From assembly GCA_944470555.2 (NCBI GenBank), contig OX104131.1:16422515-16486514 (forward strand): a DNA stretch of 64,000 nt. The letters run 5' to 3'. The number at the start of each line of letters is the position of its first letter. Within the stretch, counting starts at the first letter, position 1. This stretch comes from Heterobilharzia americana. Taxonomy: Eukaryota > Platyhelminthes > Trematoda > Strigeidida > Schistosomatidae. The position numbers were made by a program, and so were the translations under genes. Shown here in pieces: positions 44,341 to 55,992 of the stretch. The notes under the pieces were generated by a model, which searched no databases, was not told where the DNA came from, and saw only the letters and a list, made by a program, of their open reading frames with translations.

Positions 44341-45781
44341 GTAACGTTTTTTCCTACTGTTTAGTTATTTATTTTGTTTTTAAAGCAAATACTGCTACTC
44401 ACCTGATTTTTCAAGCTTTTGCGTAATTATATTATTTTCAATACATATATCTATTGGTTAGCGCTTGTGCTGTTAAAATGATGTTTGTCTGCGCACTAAG
44501 ATAATAGAATGTGTTATCGGATGGTAGAAGTCAACTAGCAGAACAACTTGAACTCAAGATTGGTACTTGTCAGTAGTGGGTTGTTGATGGAAAGTTTGTT
44601 CTTGTCAGCTTCCACAAAAGGCCAGTCTTGGTATGAGTGTGTCATTTATTGCCTCTGACACAAGTGTTAACGATAGGCGTTCTATATTAGATTTGTTTAT
44701 TAGTTTGGTTTCTATCAATTGAACAAAATAATCTAATCTATCAAATTCCATGTAATGATTGCGAGGTCGAGCACATAGGTCAAACTAGCCAGTCGGAGTC
44801 AGTTAGAATAGTGGAAAGTAGGAATCTGTCCAAATATAAAGTGACAGATCGGAGTAAGATCAATAATCTAGAGAAAAAAACTCGGCTATTGCAATGCATG
44901 GATTAACACACAACCACACAATGGGGTGGGTGGGATGAAACCACTCTACCTAAGTCCAATATAATTAGGTGGAGAGAGAGTGAGAGAGATTACCGAATCT
45001 TTGTTCATCGAACCAACACCCAAAACAAATAATAGGAATGACGCAACATCTATACCAGAGATATGAAGAATTTTACTACCAATAAAAACAAATAATATGA
45101 AGTGACAGGACTATAAAAGTCAGATGTCGAAAGTAGTGTGATTACATTGATATGCTTATGAGTAATGGTAACTTATACTCGAGACGCCATCAAAGTGAAT
45201 AATACTGTATCACTGTGTATTATAAATCAAATTGACAAGTCTGATATGGAATTAAATTCTACCAAAGTGCTCAAGTCTTACACTTATATTATTGATAGAT
45301 GTTCTGACTTGAAATTGAGTATATTCGATCAATAAGTTAAAAATATACCTTACTGGTGAATTTTTCTACATATGGAAGCATATTTGAAGGATATACAAAT
45401 GTAGTGTGCACACCATCTTTGTGCACTATACACTTGGTAACTATATTTTCACCTCATACCTATTAATAATTGTCAGTCACTTCTATGGAAGCTGATAATA
45501 ATCGATATAGTGGGGATCACAAATGGTATGATCGGCATCTGCAGCTTAACTGATTAAATTCAGTCGAATGAGAATAGTTAACGATGCACAGATTTACATA
45601 CAGACGTTGTAGATGTTCGCATATTGTCATTTTATGAACAATGTGTTGTCATTATAAGACGGATATCACTAAAATGAATAGTGTCTTTAGAAATAAGTTT
45701 GTTTGTTCATGTTTTTCTATTTATGTAAATTTGTGGGTAATTTTTCATTCTTCTTCCTTCCTTTTCTATATTTTTTTTCAG
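44341..45781 (+). other. MDN1 intron 19
   Basis: GT-AG intron with a Penelope-like 3' piece (44720-45300). The last part (45300-45781) is AT-rich, ending in a long T-run before the acceptor. Confidence 0.8.
44720..45300 (+). mobile_element. Penelope-like element: GIY-YIG endonuclease end and 3' tail
   Basis: One frame reads IYQIPCNDCEVEHIGQTSQS and then RNLSKYKVTDRSKINNLEKK (44736-44880): the Y-x-I-P-C-x-x-C ... IGQT start of the GIY-YIG domain typical of Penelope elements. After a shift come RERVREITESLFIEPTPK and NNRNDATSIPEI, the end of the domain. The catalytic frame is broken. The non-coding tail (45090-45300) contains GACAGGACTATAAAA and a segment shared with 1200-1340 and, inverted, with 48640-48760. 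Confidence 0.75.
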
Positions 45782-46211
45782 GATCAGTTCATTTTTATTA
45801 GATTTATTATGGTTACATAATGCTGAGACAAATCTTTCAAATGTGTCTGATAATTTGAATAAGTTAACCGGTCGTCTATTGAATTCAATGCTACGCCCAT
45901 TAGCTCAACAATGGAAACAAATAGAAGCTGAACGTAAACGTATATCTGAAGCTCGTGCTGCTCTCTTCTTAGAAGCTGATCGACGCAAACAACTTATTCG
46001 TAACGAGTTACAGGGTATTAACAGTTCTAAAAGTAAAACATATCAACAAAATCAAAGATGTCATTCACCAGAATTGGTTGATCAATCGCTGAATGATGAA
46101 CTTGACTGGCGTTTGCGTTTCTCTGAAACTGGCTCTTTGAAAGCTTTCACTGAATTACGAGGTGGTTTAAGCAATAGTGCAGGTTTAACGAAAGAAGAAG
46201 AAATTCAACAG
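45782..46211 (+). CDS. MDN1: Midasin exon 20: linker with charged helix
   Basis: This exon has 430 nt. After the shared Arg codon it reads ISSFLLDLLWLHNAETNLSN, then LAQQWKQIEAERKRISEARA and EADRRKQLIRNELQG, a long charged, probably coiled-coil helix. This corresponds to the WDEQERIAQEKAEQE-type helix of vertebrate midasin. It ends LTKEEEIQQ with donor GTGAGC, phase 0. The acceptor follows a run of eight T. Confidence 0.9.
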
Positions 46212-46715
46212 GTGAGCTGGGTTATTTCATCGATCATTTGTCGGTTGACTTCATTTCACTTATAGTTCAATGTCAGATGCGTGTACATTATTCGATGAAG
46301 TCAGATTAAGTTAGTCTGCGCCAGAATAACCAATCTATCTTTAGATGCTGAGGGATAGAAAGTTGTATGACGTTGAATTAAGAAATCAGTAGCTAACGTA
46401 GGTGGCCTAAACTTTGATTCAGTAAACCCCCTTTGTTTACATCGCACTCAATGATGTTCTCAATATGATGAATCTGTTGATTATTGATTTCGATACTCAC
46501 GTGTCACTTACTTTAGTTGCCGATGTTGGAATAGCCATATAATGTGATTTATGTCGAATCCTAAGTACACGAGCACCTGTTTTCGATTTCTGCATTATCT
46601 CGTTTCTATTGCAAAGCTATTGTTGTGAAGTGCTTTTAGTACTTGCTAACGTTTTTTTTTTCTGGAGTATTTCTCCCAATGTTAATTTCTTCTCTGTCAT
46701 AAACAAACATTGTAG
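46212..46715 (+). other. MDN1 intron 20
   Basis: A 504-bp GT-AG intron; nothing recognised apart from a T-run near 46652. Confidence 0.8.
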
Positions 46716-47024
46716 ACGGTGAATAAATTAGCTGCAGTTGACAATTGGTTGAAGAAGTCATTGAACAGTTCTGAGAAGTATTGGATACCAGATGAGAATG
46801 AGTTGACCTATTTCATTAATCGTCTAGTTGATTTGTTACTGCTCTTCTTTTCGATCGGAAGACACAGAAAGGTACTTTGGAAAACCAAATAATAACTGTT
46901 GACCCCAACAGTGACACTGGTGGTCAGTTGGATGTCAGCAATGTATTCTCTTGGCATTGGCATACTGTTCTGTTCGGTTATAATTTAGCCAGTTGGTTAT
47001 CCATCCAATCAAGAATGAGTTTAG
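46716..47024 (+). CDS. MDN1: Midasin exon 21: linker, frame break or 41-bp intron inside
   Basis: The 5' part reads TVNKLAAVDNWLKKSLNSSE and DENELTYFINRLVD in phase 0. The 3' part, TLENQIITVDPNSDTGGQLD, WHWHTVLFGYNLASWLSIQS and RMSL plus G, is in another frame, and that G joins AT of exon 22 to make Asp. Either 46827-46867 is a 41-bp intron (GTTGAT...GACACAG, pyrimidine-rich middle; a 35-bp version ending at 46861 keeps the same frame), or one base is missing near the TTTT at 46849-46852. The outer phases fit in both cases. Confidence 0.72.
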
Positions 47025-48049
47025 GTGAGTTGTGTTTAAACTGTCTATCCTGTGCACCATTCAGATTAGATACAAAGTTTACTTCATTCTTGTTATGCAG
47101 CTACAAGATGTTCAGTTTTATGCACATCAGGTGATGCACCCGCATGGTTAGCACAAAGTTTTTAAAACCAGTTAGACGTAGTCATTTTTGACCTTCATAG
47201 TGTAGTTGACTTCTCACTGTCCTTGAGTACTTTTGGTTGTAGGTTATCGACATCATGTCACTGATGTTGAGATAATATGGATGCAGGCAGAATTTGGTTG
47301 GAGGCTAGATAAACGTTTACGCGAAATCCTTTGCGAATTGTTTCAGTCTTTTCGAAAGTAACTCACAAACCATCCTTCTTCGTTATATGTTATCTGAACG
47401 TCGAACTTTTCACTTCATTTCTTTGTCCTTGTTTTGCTAATGACTACTAACATCTCCATCTCGTTAACCCACTACTGCCCATGGTTATTGTATAGTCTCT
47501 TTGTCAGTTTACGTTTAAGATATGTTCCTGTCTTTTTGTGCCAGGCACCTGATTGAATAGGTTTACTTGTATCCAGTTATTAGAAGATGCAACTCAGACC
47601 CTGCGACTCTTTCTTAGGTTTTTCTGAGTGTAAGTCATAGTCTTTACCACCTGATATCATACTAGGCTTTAGAATAAGTAGTATTTTAGCCTTTGCCTTT
47701 GCAAATATGAACAAATCTTTGCATAGATGTACATCACTCCAAGTTGCCATACTTCATAGCAGAATACAAGGAAGAAGAAAAAGAAGAAGAAGTGGATAGA
47801 AAAAGTGATAATAAGGCAAACTAAAGTGTATGAGATAAGAGAGGATAAACTGGTTGAGGTTCACAAAATGTCCAAGACTTTGAAGGCACAAAGAGTGTAT
47901 GCATCTGCACCATCGTATCTGATTCTGACGTATATCATCGTATCCTCCTCAGGACATCATTCAGACAGTCTGCACCTACCTAAACACGGTTTAGACCAAC
48001 AGTAAAAAGCTTTATGAACTGATGTTGTATTTTGGTTTGCTCACTTTCG

Positions 48050-48570
48050 GCTTACTTCTAGCGGATTCCTATTTCGGTTGAAATTACGCGTCGAAATAGG
48101 TGGTACTTCGACATTTGCGACTGTTATCCAAGCAGTCTTAGTCTACGAAGGTTCACAGTCTTACCTCGCTTGCCTGGAACAGTGCAATATTACTCACGTG
48201 TTGATTCCAACGCTTGCGAGAGACGCTACTAAGACGCTTGTGGTCGAATACAACTGTCCTCTAGGTATCTACTTTCGACGGTCGTATCTCATATTAGGAC
48301 AGAGCCGATTGCTGCGAAGCATAATCGTCGTTCAATGGGTAGTCAGATATCCCACCGATATCATAGGTGATGTAAGCGTTAGCAAAGGTTACATGAACCC
48401 TGTGTATCCAAACTGAGGTTTGGTCAGCGGTCAATGCATTCGATCACTTCATTGCCTGTGTTCGAACTGGGGGTCGGTGAAGAAGTGATCTGAAGTATTA
48501 TCTCTAACTTTTGCTCAAGGTCTTCAGAAAACCCTGGGTTTTAGTACTTTATCAACAACCTTGATGTCTT
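48050..48570. repeat. Unassigned repeat-like stretch
   Basis: GC content is higher than in the neighbouring intron, with several long open frames in both strands (for instance 48078-48416) but no motif I can name. It is probably an old mobile-element fragment; this is a guess from composition. Confidence 0.3.
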
Positions 48571-48639
48571 CATGTTGAGCTCCGAATTACTGGCCTGTTT
48601 AAGTTTTAAGCCCCGGACATACGTGTATTCCTTCCATAT

Positions 48640-48840
48640 TAGATTTGTTTATTTAATATATAGCGCACAGTGATACAGTATTGTTTACTTGATTACGTTT
48701 CGAGCATAAATTATTGCTCATAATCATATCAATGTAATCACACTTCTTTCGATATCTGATTTTATAGTCCTGTCACCTGATTTTTCTTTGTTTTTTGTTT
48801 TTTCAAAAATCAGGTGACAGGACTATAAAATCAGATATCG
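48640..48840 (-). repeat. Penelope-like fragment ending in a perfect hairpin
   Basis: The complement of 48650-48770 matches 45100-45230 downstream of the GIY-YIG remnant. It ends in a near-perfect palindrome: the arm with CTGATTTTATAGTCCTGTCA (48757) is mirrored by TGACAGGACTATAAAATCAG (48814), arms about 34 bp with a short T-rich loop. Confidence 0.7.
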
Positions 48841-51090
48841 CCTGGTTAACTAGTTCACTAGTTACTAACCGGTCCTAAGCCCCCATAAAGAGGGAAGGTT
48901 GGGCATACGGCTAGCAACACTACCACGTAAAACAAATCTAACCGCTAAACAAACTTCACAGCACAAACGATATATAAAAATAATAACAAAATTATTCCTC
49001 GCTGGAATCGGAGAGGCGAAATGACGCCAGTTGGTGAAAGCCTTCGCGAAGCCGATTGGCCAATGTGTCTTCGCCTCTCCCGATGAGAGCGAAAGTAAAC
49101 GTGGGGACATGGAATGTCCGTACGATGTTTGAACCCAGCAAGATAACCCAGATTGCAAAAGAGATGAGAAGGTATAACATCGAAGTGCTTGGAATTTGCG
49201 AAAGCAGATGGAATGGAAGTGGACTCTCCAAACTGTCAACTGGAGAGGAGTCAGTTATCTACTCCGATATTGTCACCCAGACGACAACCACGAGCTACTG
49301 AGTTTTTGAGTGGCTATCATGATTTCCCCTACAGCATCGAAGGCTCTCTCTCTCTCATGCAGTGGGAACCAGTCTTCTCCTGCATGACCATGACAGCAAG
49401 ATGCATTCAACTCAAAAGGAAGGAAGGTCACAATCATATAATGCTACGTTATGCACCTACAAATAATGCAGAGGAGGAGAAGAAGAAGGAGGAATTCTAC
49501 AGACAACTTCAATCAACACTGGACAAGACACCGCCTCAGTTGGCGATATCAAAATTCTAATGGGCGACATGAATGCCAAACTGGGAGGGAACAAACACAG
49601 GAAGAGAACTAACCATGGGTAGAGAAGCGCTCGGTGAGATGATGAACGAGAATGGAGAATTGTTTGCAGAATTCTGTGCATTCAACGATTTGGTGATTGG
49701 AGGTGAGGCAGTGTGTTCAAGCACAAGGATATCCACAAAGCGAGCGACATGGAGTTGATTTCACCAGACAACAGGACACACTAAAAATCAAATCGACTTT
49801 ATCTCAATCTCAAGAAAGTGGAGACGCAGTCTACTTGACACAAGGTCAAGAAGAGGAGCAGATGACCACTTCAAGAAGCTCTCGAATCGACCACCACCAA
49901 CAACCCAGTCACAGAACTACAAGTGAACATAAATCCTCCAACAAAAGTGGAAGTCTTGAACGCCATAAAGCTACTGAAATGTGGGAAAGCAGCAGGACCA
50001 GATGGGATCTCGCCAGAAGCACAGAGACAACAGCGGACATGCTCACACCACACCACTATTGCAGAAGGTGTGGAAGGAAGAGAAGGTACCTGGCTAGTGA
50101 TTGGAAGAAGGGTTACCTTGTCAAACCCCGAAGAAGGGGACCTGAGTGTTTACAAGAACTGGCGAGGAATCACTCTCCTGTCCACCCAGAGCAAGCAAAA
50201 TATTAAGCCAAATCATCCTGGAGAGGCTAAAGCATGCGCTAGATTCAAAACTACGACCGGAACAGGCAGGCTTCATGAAGTACAAATCATGTGCGGACCA
50301 AATTGCAACACTTCGCATCATCATGAAACAGAGTATAGAATGGTAGTCAACTCTCTACCTCAACTTCATCGACTTTGAAAAGGCCTTCGACAGCATCGAT
50401 CGAGAGGTAATTTGGAAACTCCAACAACAACAAACTCCAATCACCATCAACGGGAGAAACCTCCTTCATTCATGTAGGCAGCACTGTTTCAACTACAGGC
50501 GGCACAGACAAGGACGTTAAAGCCAGCCAGGATCGGAAAAGCAAGACAGACGTTCATTAGCCTGAAACCAGTGTGGAAACCTGCACACAACATGTGGGAC
50601 AAGATCCGGATTTTCAACACCAACATCAGTCAAGTTAGTGCTTCTGTATGGTTCAGAGACTTCGCGCGTTACGAAAGGGATTTCCAATAAACTACAGACA
50701 TTCATCAACAACCGCTTACGCTGGCTCGCTACTGAAGATGAGATGGCCAGAATAGTAAGAGTAGGTAACAAGGGGCTTTGGGAACGAACCAACCAAGAAC
50801 CTATCACGCAACAAATATGCATTGGAAGGAAGTTGAGATGGATTGGGCATACACTGAGAAAGCCGACTAGGGACATCACGCGTCAGGCCAGGCCGTCGAG
50901 TGGAACCCTCACGGGAAGCGACGAGTTGGGCGTCCGAGGTGAGGGTGACATGGAGGAGATCGTGTGAGGAGGAAATGAGAGCTTGTGGTCTGTCGTGGAG
51001 CCAGGTTGAAAATATTTCAGAGAACAGAGGTCACTGGAGACGTGCTACTGAAGCCCTATGTTCCATTAGAAACCCAAGGGACTAATAATA
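48840..51090 (+). mobile_element. RTE-like non-LTR retrotransposon, copy E (oldest, 2.25 kb)
   Basis: It has the same 5' leader as B and D (TAGTTCACTAGTTACTAACC). Endonuclease pieces: KVNVGTWNVRTMFEP (49091), MRRYNIEVLGICESRWNGSG, then LRYAPTNNAEEEKKKEEFYR and GDMNAKLGG near 49564, NENGELFAEFCAFNDLVIGG (49644-49703). Reverse-transcriptase pieces: LILERLKHALDSKLRPEQAG (about 50212) and LNFIDFEKAFDSIDREVIW (50364). The FADD box is missing through deletion. The C-terminal tail ends with GGGACTAATAATAAT. It is more diverged than A, B, D and F, and is inserted within Penelope-like sequence. Confidence 0.88.
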
Positions 51091-51150
51091 ATATGGAATT
51101 ACATTCTACCACAGTGCCGAAGTTTTACACTTATACATGTATTCCTACCA
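51090..51150 (+). repeat. Penelope-like fragment right of copy E
   Basis: GGAATTACATTCTACCACAG followed by AAGTTTTACACTTATA is the same unit as at 1293 and 45245, marking the right half of the element that copy E interrupted. Confidence 0.55.
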
Positions 51151-51709
51151 ACAAATAGTCGCTTGCTGGGTACATACTCTTGAAATAATGGTAATCTATT
51201 CACCAAGCACCCATCACGATAACTAATGATGGCTTACTAAGGATCGGTATATCATTAAGATTTACATCATTCATTACGTCAGTCAAAAGGTTCATGAAAT
51301 GCGATTACTTCTAAGGTTATCACTCCCTTTCTGGTCAATTAGCAACTCGTCTGAGACTTTCTATGCCACTCTGATGTATAATAATTTTAAAAATTCACGA
51401 GTAGAGTTCCATCGGTTGAACTGAGTAGTGGATATTTGAATCTCCGAGTGACCACTAGTTTCTACAAGAATATGGATACACCTTGTTTTGATAGGCATGA
51501 ACAATCCCGGAGTGTAGGTCAAACATTTTACTGAATACTAACTGACTGCTAAGTTTTAACACTATAAACAGGATAGTTTCCGGTGTGGATAATCTACCTT
51601 TTTGTCTAATTTTAGCTCCATTTAGATAATCTTAGATACTATGCATAACTTTTCTCTCTGCCACCTTATTTTAAGGTTATTTTGTTTGTTCATTTTTTAA
51701 AAATCTTAG

Positions 51710-52017
51710 ATCCTGCTATGGATAATCAGTATATATTACCGTATATTGGTATAACTTCTTATATGGGTCAATATGATATACGTGCACATCCAGTCCTACC
51801 TACTGTCGTCAACACATCATCCACAAAGAGTTATACTTTCTCTTCTAATCGTCATTTCAATTCAAAATGGCTAATCATGAAATCACACTGTTACAATGTT
51901 TACCATGATCCGATTCCATTAGGCGAAGCAGATAAATTGAATGTGATTATGAGAAATTTAGAGAAACAAGTTAAACATATCCTAACTCAGTGGCCTGGTC
52001 AACCGAGTTTATTACGT
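51710..52017 (+). CDS. MDN1: Midasin exon 22: linker
   Basis: This exon has 308 nt. The first two bases complete Asp with exon 21, then PAMDNQYILPYIGITSYMGQ, YDIRAHPVLPTV, SHCYNVYHDPIPLGEADKLN, and VKHILTQWPGQPSLLR, matching the LLQDWPEHPALEQLL-type helix of midasin. The acceptor is AATCTTAG and the donor CGT|GTAAGG gives phase 0. Confidence 0.92.
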
Positions 52018-53721
52018 GTAAGGCATACTTTCTTAAATTTAATGTTTTGAGTGATTTTTCATTCGGTGTTAAATCGATAAGAAAGCTGTTGGCATTCGTC
52101 AGTAAGCTGGCATACTTTATCTTCATTATAATTTATACTTGTTGTGGTAATCAAATTCTGTGCTATTGAATGCAGTGGATAAGATTATCTTCTGTCAACT
52201 TTGTCACAGCATTTGGTTTGTTGGGAGTAATGACAATCGATTCCGACAACGACTTCTAAACATGTAACACTGAATTTATGGCATTAGCCAACACATTATG
52301 AGGGAAACGACAAGACAGAGATAAACGAAGGATTGACATCTTGTACAGTAGTCATCTAATATGGTACTCCTTGCACTAAGATAGTCATTTGCATAATGTG
52401 CTTCATTTCCTCTTCTGCTTCTATCCTCCTTTTCTCTAAATACGCTCACATTGTTTCTTACGTTTCTCTGGGCAGAATCCTTACCCAATACTTGTAATTC
52501 CCTATGATTTCTTCCGCCCTATCAACATATACTACTTATATATCCAATCTTATTAGCAACACCCACTACTACTGTTCTCCTATGATATCTACTTTGGTAA
52601 ATGATTCGAATACCACAAAAGTTGGGAGAACTGTTTAATAATCAATAGGTGTAAATATTTCTATGTTGTTCTCAGTTTAATATTCTATGCAAATAAAAAC
52701 AATACATCAAAGTATCGCGTGTACTGCACAGCAGTCCGCTCTGTTCTACTGTATGGCTGTGAAACATGGCCATTGAAAGTGGAAGATATAAGAAGGCTGG
52801 AAGTGTTTGACCTCTGTTGCCTTCGTAGTATAGGACGTATTCCGTAGTGTCACCATGTGAGTAATGCAGAAGTCAGGTGTAGAGTTTTGGGGAGAAGAGG
52901 TAAGTCAGTTGACGAGGTTATGAACCTTCATCGACTGAGATCGTTGGGACACGTACTACGTATGCCCAGTCACCGATTGCCTTGTCACACAATGTTGGTT
53001 GAGGTGGGTCCAAACTGGAAAAAAGCTCGAGGTGGCCAGACTAAAACATGGGACGAATGTATTAAGTCTCTGACTGTTGGTTTAAGCCATGTAGGACGAT
53101 GCAGACTAGGTGGTTGGGTCCACGGGACAGGAGGAACCAGTGGTTGGAGACTGTAGGTGATATGGCTCAGAACCGATGTCAGTGGCGCAGATGTATACAC
53201 GCATTATCCTCATCCTAACAACGCTATACGAATCTCACCATTTTGTCTCTCCTCTTTCTTTTCTTCTCGTACTTTATATTTCTTTTGACTGCATTCTCTT
53301 ATCTTCATCCTTCACCTCACTACCTTTCTACTTGATGAACTGACGTGAGGTGTGGCCAGTCGGACCGTTACGCAGTAATGCCTGGTCCTATGTTGATATT
53401 GATTGATTGATCGGTAGTGTCACTAGCCTTCACACAAAGAGTGTGGTTTATTTCACGAGTGTGCACGAGTTTGCTGAGTGGATTTCCACATATTTTACTG
53501 CAACAACGACTTTCGCCTGCATCTAAGTAGAAATTTTCATGTATTACACTAGAATATGTAATTCAGTTTACGGGATAAGGTTTGAACCAATAATTCCCTG
53601 TTTGAAGATTGAATGCTTAAATCACTCACTTATGAGTTCTCACTATCTTTATGCGAATCTTTGCATACCAATGTTTCTATACATTAGTTTAATGTACATC
53701 CTCAACTATTATATTTTACAG
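52018..53721 (+). other. MDN1 intron 22
   Basis: GT-AG intron with a CR1/Jockey-like 3' fragment (52715-53215) and a partial SM-alpha-like unit (53415-53500, with GTGTGGTTTATTTCACGAGT and TTGCTGAGTGGATTTCC). Confidence 0.8.
52715..53215 (+). mobile_element. CR1/Jockey-like retrotransposon: 3' coding end
   Basis: It reads RVYCTAVRSVLLYGCETWPL, KVEDIRRLEVFDLCCLRSIG, then (after a stop) SNAEVRCRVLGRRGKSVDEV, LHRLRSLGHVLRMPSHRLP and GGQTKTWDECIKSLTVGLSH. This is the standard C-terminal region of this fluke family and is repeated, on the other strand, at 59890-60560. Confidence 0.82.
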
Positions 53722-53817
53722 CTGTTGACCATTATTCACCGAATTGAATCATTCACTGTATCTGACCCATTGATTAAATTTGTAACAGGTATTGAAATGC
53801 TTTGGCAGGAGATGCAG
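53722..53817 (+). CDS. MDN1: Midasin exon 23: linker
   Basis: This exon has 32 codons in phase 0/0: LLTIIHRIESFTVSDPLIKF, VTGIEMLWQEMQ. It is very close in pattern to LLVVMDRIRSFPLSSPISKF followed by LNGLEILL in vertebrate midasin as I recall it. The acceptor is TTTTACAG and the donor is GTTAGT. Confidence 0.95.
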
Positions 53818-54878
53818 GTTAGTTTTTGGTTGTTTTTATGCTACTTTTTTCGAAAAATATTCATGTGTATGTATTTGTTTTATGTGCTTGAAACTATTCG
53901 TCAACTATTTAATGTAAAATACAGGATGATAGGTCTTCTATCGAATTCCTGTTTTCACATACGTTGTCGACTGTTCGTAAAAGTGTCTGTTACGATGGCG
54001 AAACTAGGGGAACTTATTTGCTGACAGAATTATGAGGATAGTTGTCACTTCCCAGAGGTCACATCGTAGATGGTTACATCTGGTAGAGATAGCAAAAAAG
54101 AAAATAGGACTGCCTAAAGTGGTGCGTGATCAGAGAACTAAAAGGGATATCTGTTTCCGGTCGTTCGCATACGACCTTTTTCGAAGTTTCTGGCTTAGCT
54201 TTGAATGATTTGGATTCAGGTATCAAACGCATGTTTTCGGCTCTGAAGGACTGCAGAGCAGAGGGAGGTGCTATTTTTGGGACAGACCTTCTTTAATCCT
54301 TCCTTACCAAATATAAGGGAGCATCAGCATTGCACCCTTCATTATTCACGGAAGACACTTAATCAGTATCCTAACTCCGTCTAACTTCCATCATAAGGCA
54401 GCGATTTGTCCTATAATTACAACTACATTCTGTCTTACTAGTTCCTAGCAGATGTTCCCTGAGTCGTAGAACCTCAAGAAACGAATGTTCTTACCACCTT
54501 AGCTCGTAGGACGTTGTAGCGTGCTTATATAACCACGACATCAAGGTAGCTGTTATCGTTCAGACCACTTCTAGCCTACTACTTGTAGGCTGTGCAAATT
54601 AGGCATATTTTCTTTCATTGTTACCTTGGTTCTAAGTGTGAGCTGTTTGTCATCACTGATTTCATTTCTAGTTGCGTCATCTTGACTACCGGCATGATAA
54701 CCTAATCGTATCATTCATCCTACTGGGATTATTATTCGCAAACATTTAATTAAGCCGTTTAGAATCATCTAGAAAAGGCCTTATTTGGTGTTTCAGATCA
54801 GCTGTTGATTTCTCCACTCTATTTTTCGTGATATCCCCTGACTTCTTAATTCTGTTAGAATGTGTTCCTTAACTTCTC

Positions 54879-54879
<1 letters not shown>

Positions 54880-54917
<38 letters not shown>
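54880..54917 (+). repeat. (AT)n microsatellite
   Basis: An uninterrupted run of about 19 AT dinucleotides. Confidence 0.97.
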
Positions 54918-54922
<5 letters not shown>

Positions 54923-55604
54923 GTGTAATGTAGCCTATTGGTTTATGTAAACCGAAGCAAGTATAAGTTCCTGAACAGTGAGCAGATAAACAAATTTATT
55001 AAGGTTGTGAATAATCAAATTTATGGAAAAGTACCTCACTAACCATCCGTCGCAAGTATGTTTATTAGCTAATTGCCTGGTTAAAATTAGTGTGAATATT
55101 CTTTTCAGTTGTGTACATATCATCTGCTTTGGTCTATGTGCTGACTCGCTTCATGCTTTGTCTTATATGGAAGCAAACGTCACATCTCTATTATTCACAC
55201 TGGAAGAGAAACATTTGTTTTCCAGTCTGCAACAAACAAGTGTTTACACCATATAATCACATTGAAAGCTGTGCGTAGGAATTATCTATGCAATTTCGCC
55301 TAGCTTGTTTACAATATCCATGTTATAGCCGTTAGAATAGAAAGTGGATTCAATAGGTGTTTCTTGATTGTTGTGAGCAAGTCTTCACCTCGTCTAAAAT
55401 AAGCATTTTCTAATATCCTTATTGACATTCATCATGTCTTAGACATTACTGACAGAATTGTATTACTTTTATTAGTCTTACCTTGGTTGTTTGTTTTGAG
55501 CTTATTGGTTTTGTTACTCTGTCTATGTAGTATCTTATTCGTGTGAAAATATTTTGATAAGAACTACACATTATCTATTAATTCTGTGGGTTATTTGTTG
55601 ATAT

Positions 55605-55745
55605 ACTCAACTTCCAGCTATTGGGTCACTCGTTCAGACCCAACTCCATCTACCAAGGTCTGAACAACCAGGTGTTGTTCGCCCCTCCCACAATAAGTGT
55701 AGTTCATTGCCCTACTGCATAGACGTGCACTTGTTTGTTGGGTTC
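55605..55745 (+). repeat. SM-alpha-like SINE
   Basis: CTATTGGGTCACTCGTTCAG, CCATCTACCAAGGTCTGAAC, AATAAGTGTAGTTCATTGCC, CTACTGCATAGACGTGCACT. It has the same motif order as the unit at 39295. Confidence 0.65.
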
Positions 55746-55992
55746 GTTTTTATTTTTGAATAAGCTTGTTTCATCTCTTATGAGAGTCATCAGTTTATTC
55801 TATCTTAATAATAAATTTCCCGCATATAAATTAAACTTTTGCCTAAAAATATTATCCTCTAAAGTAAAGTAACAATCGGCTATATTATTTTATTCAAGTT
55901 TGACTGGTCATCTGGTACAACACTGTTTATTTATTCAACTTGTATTATTAAATAATGAGTGCAGTATTATAATGATCTTAACCGTTTTACAG

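Larger units (their letters stand above)
47025..51709 (+). other. MDN1 intron 21
   Basis: A 4.7-kb GT-AG intron. It holds a (GAA)n-like run (47769-47797), an unassigned GC-richer repeat-like stretch (48050-48570), a Penelope-like hairpin (48640-48840), retrotransposon E (48840-51090) and a further Penelope-like piece (51090-51150). The phase fit of exons 21 and 22 argues against an exon in between. Confidence 0.8.
53818..55992 (+). other. MDN1 intron 23
   Basis: A 2.2-kb GT-AG intron with an (AT)n microsatellite (54880-54917) and an SM-alpha-like SINE (55605-55745). The GC-richer part 54030-54560 may be an old repeat but I cannot name it. Confidence 0.75.

Noticed and set aside
47287..47357. 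Exon-like segment (acceptor ATGCAG, donor GTAACT) reading AEFGWRLDKRLREILCELFQ
   Set aside because: Phase does not match exon 21, and exons 21 and 22 join correctly without it. Could be a cassette exon, but there is no positive support.
48078..48416. 112-codon open frame as a gene
   Set aside because: Composition is repeat-like, no domain is recognised, and it lies in an intron between phase-matched exons.
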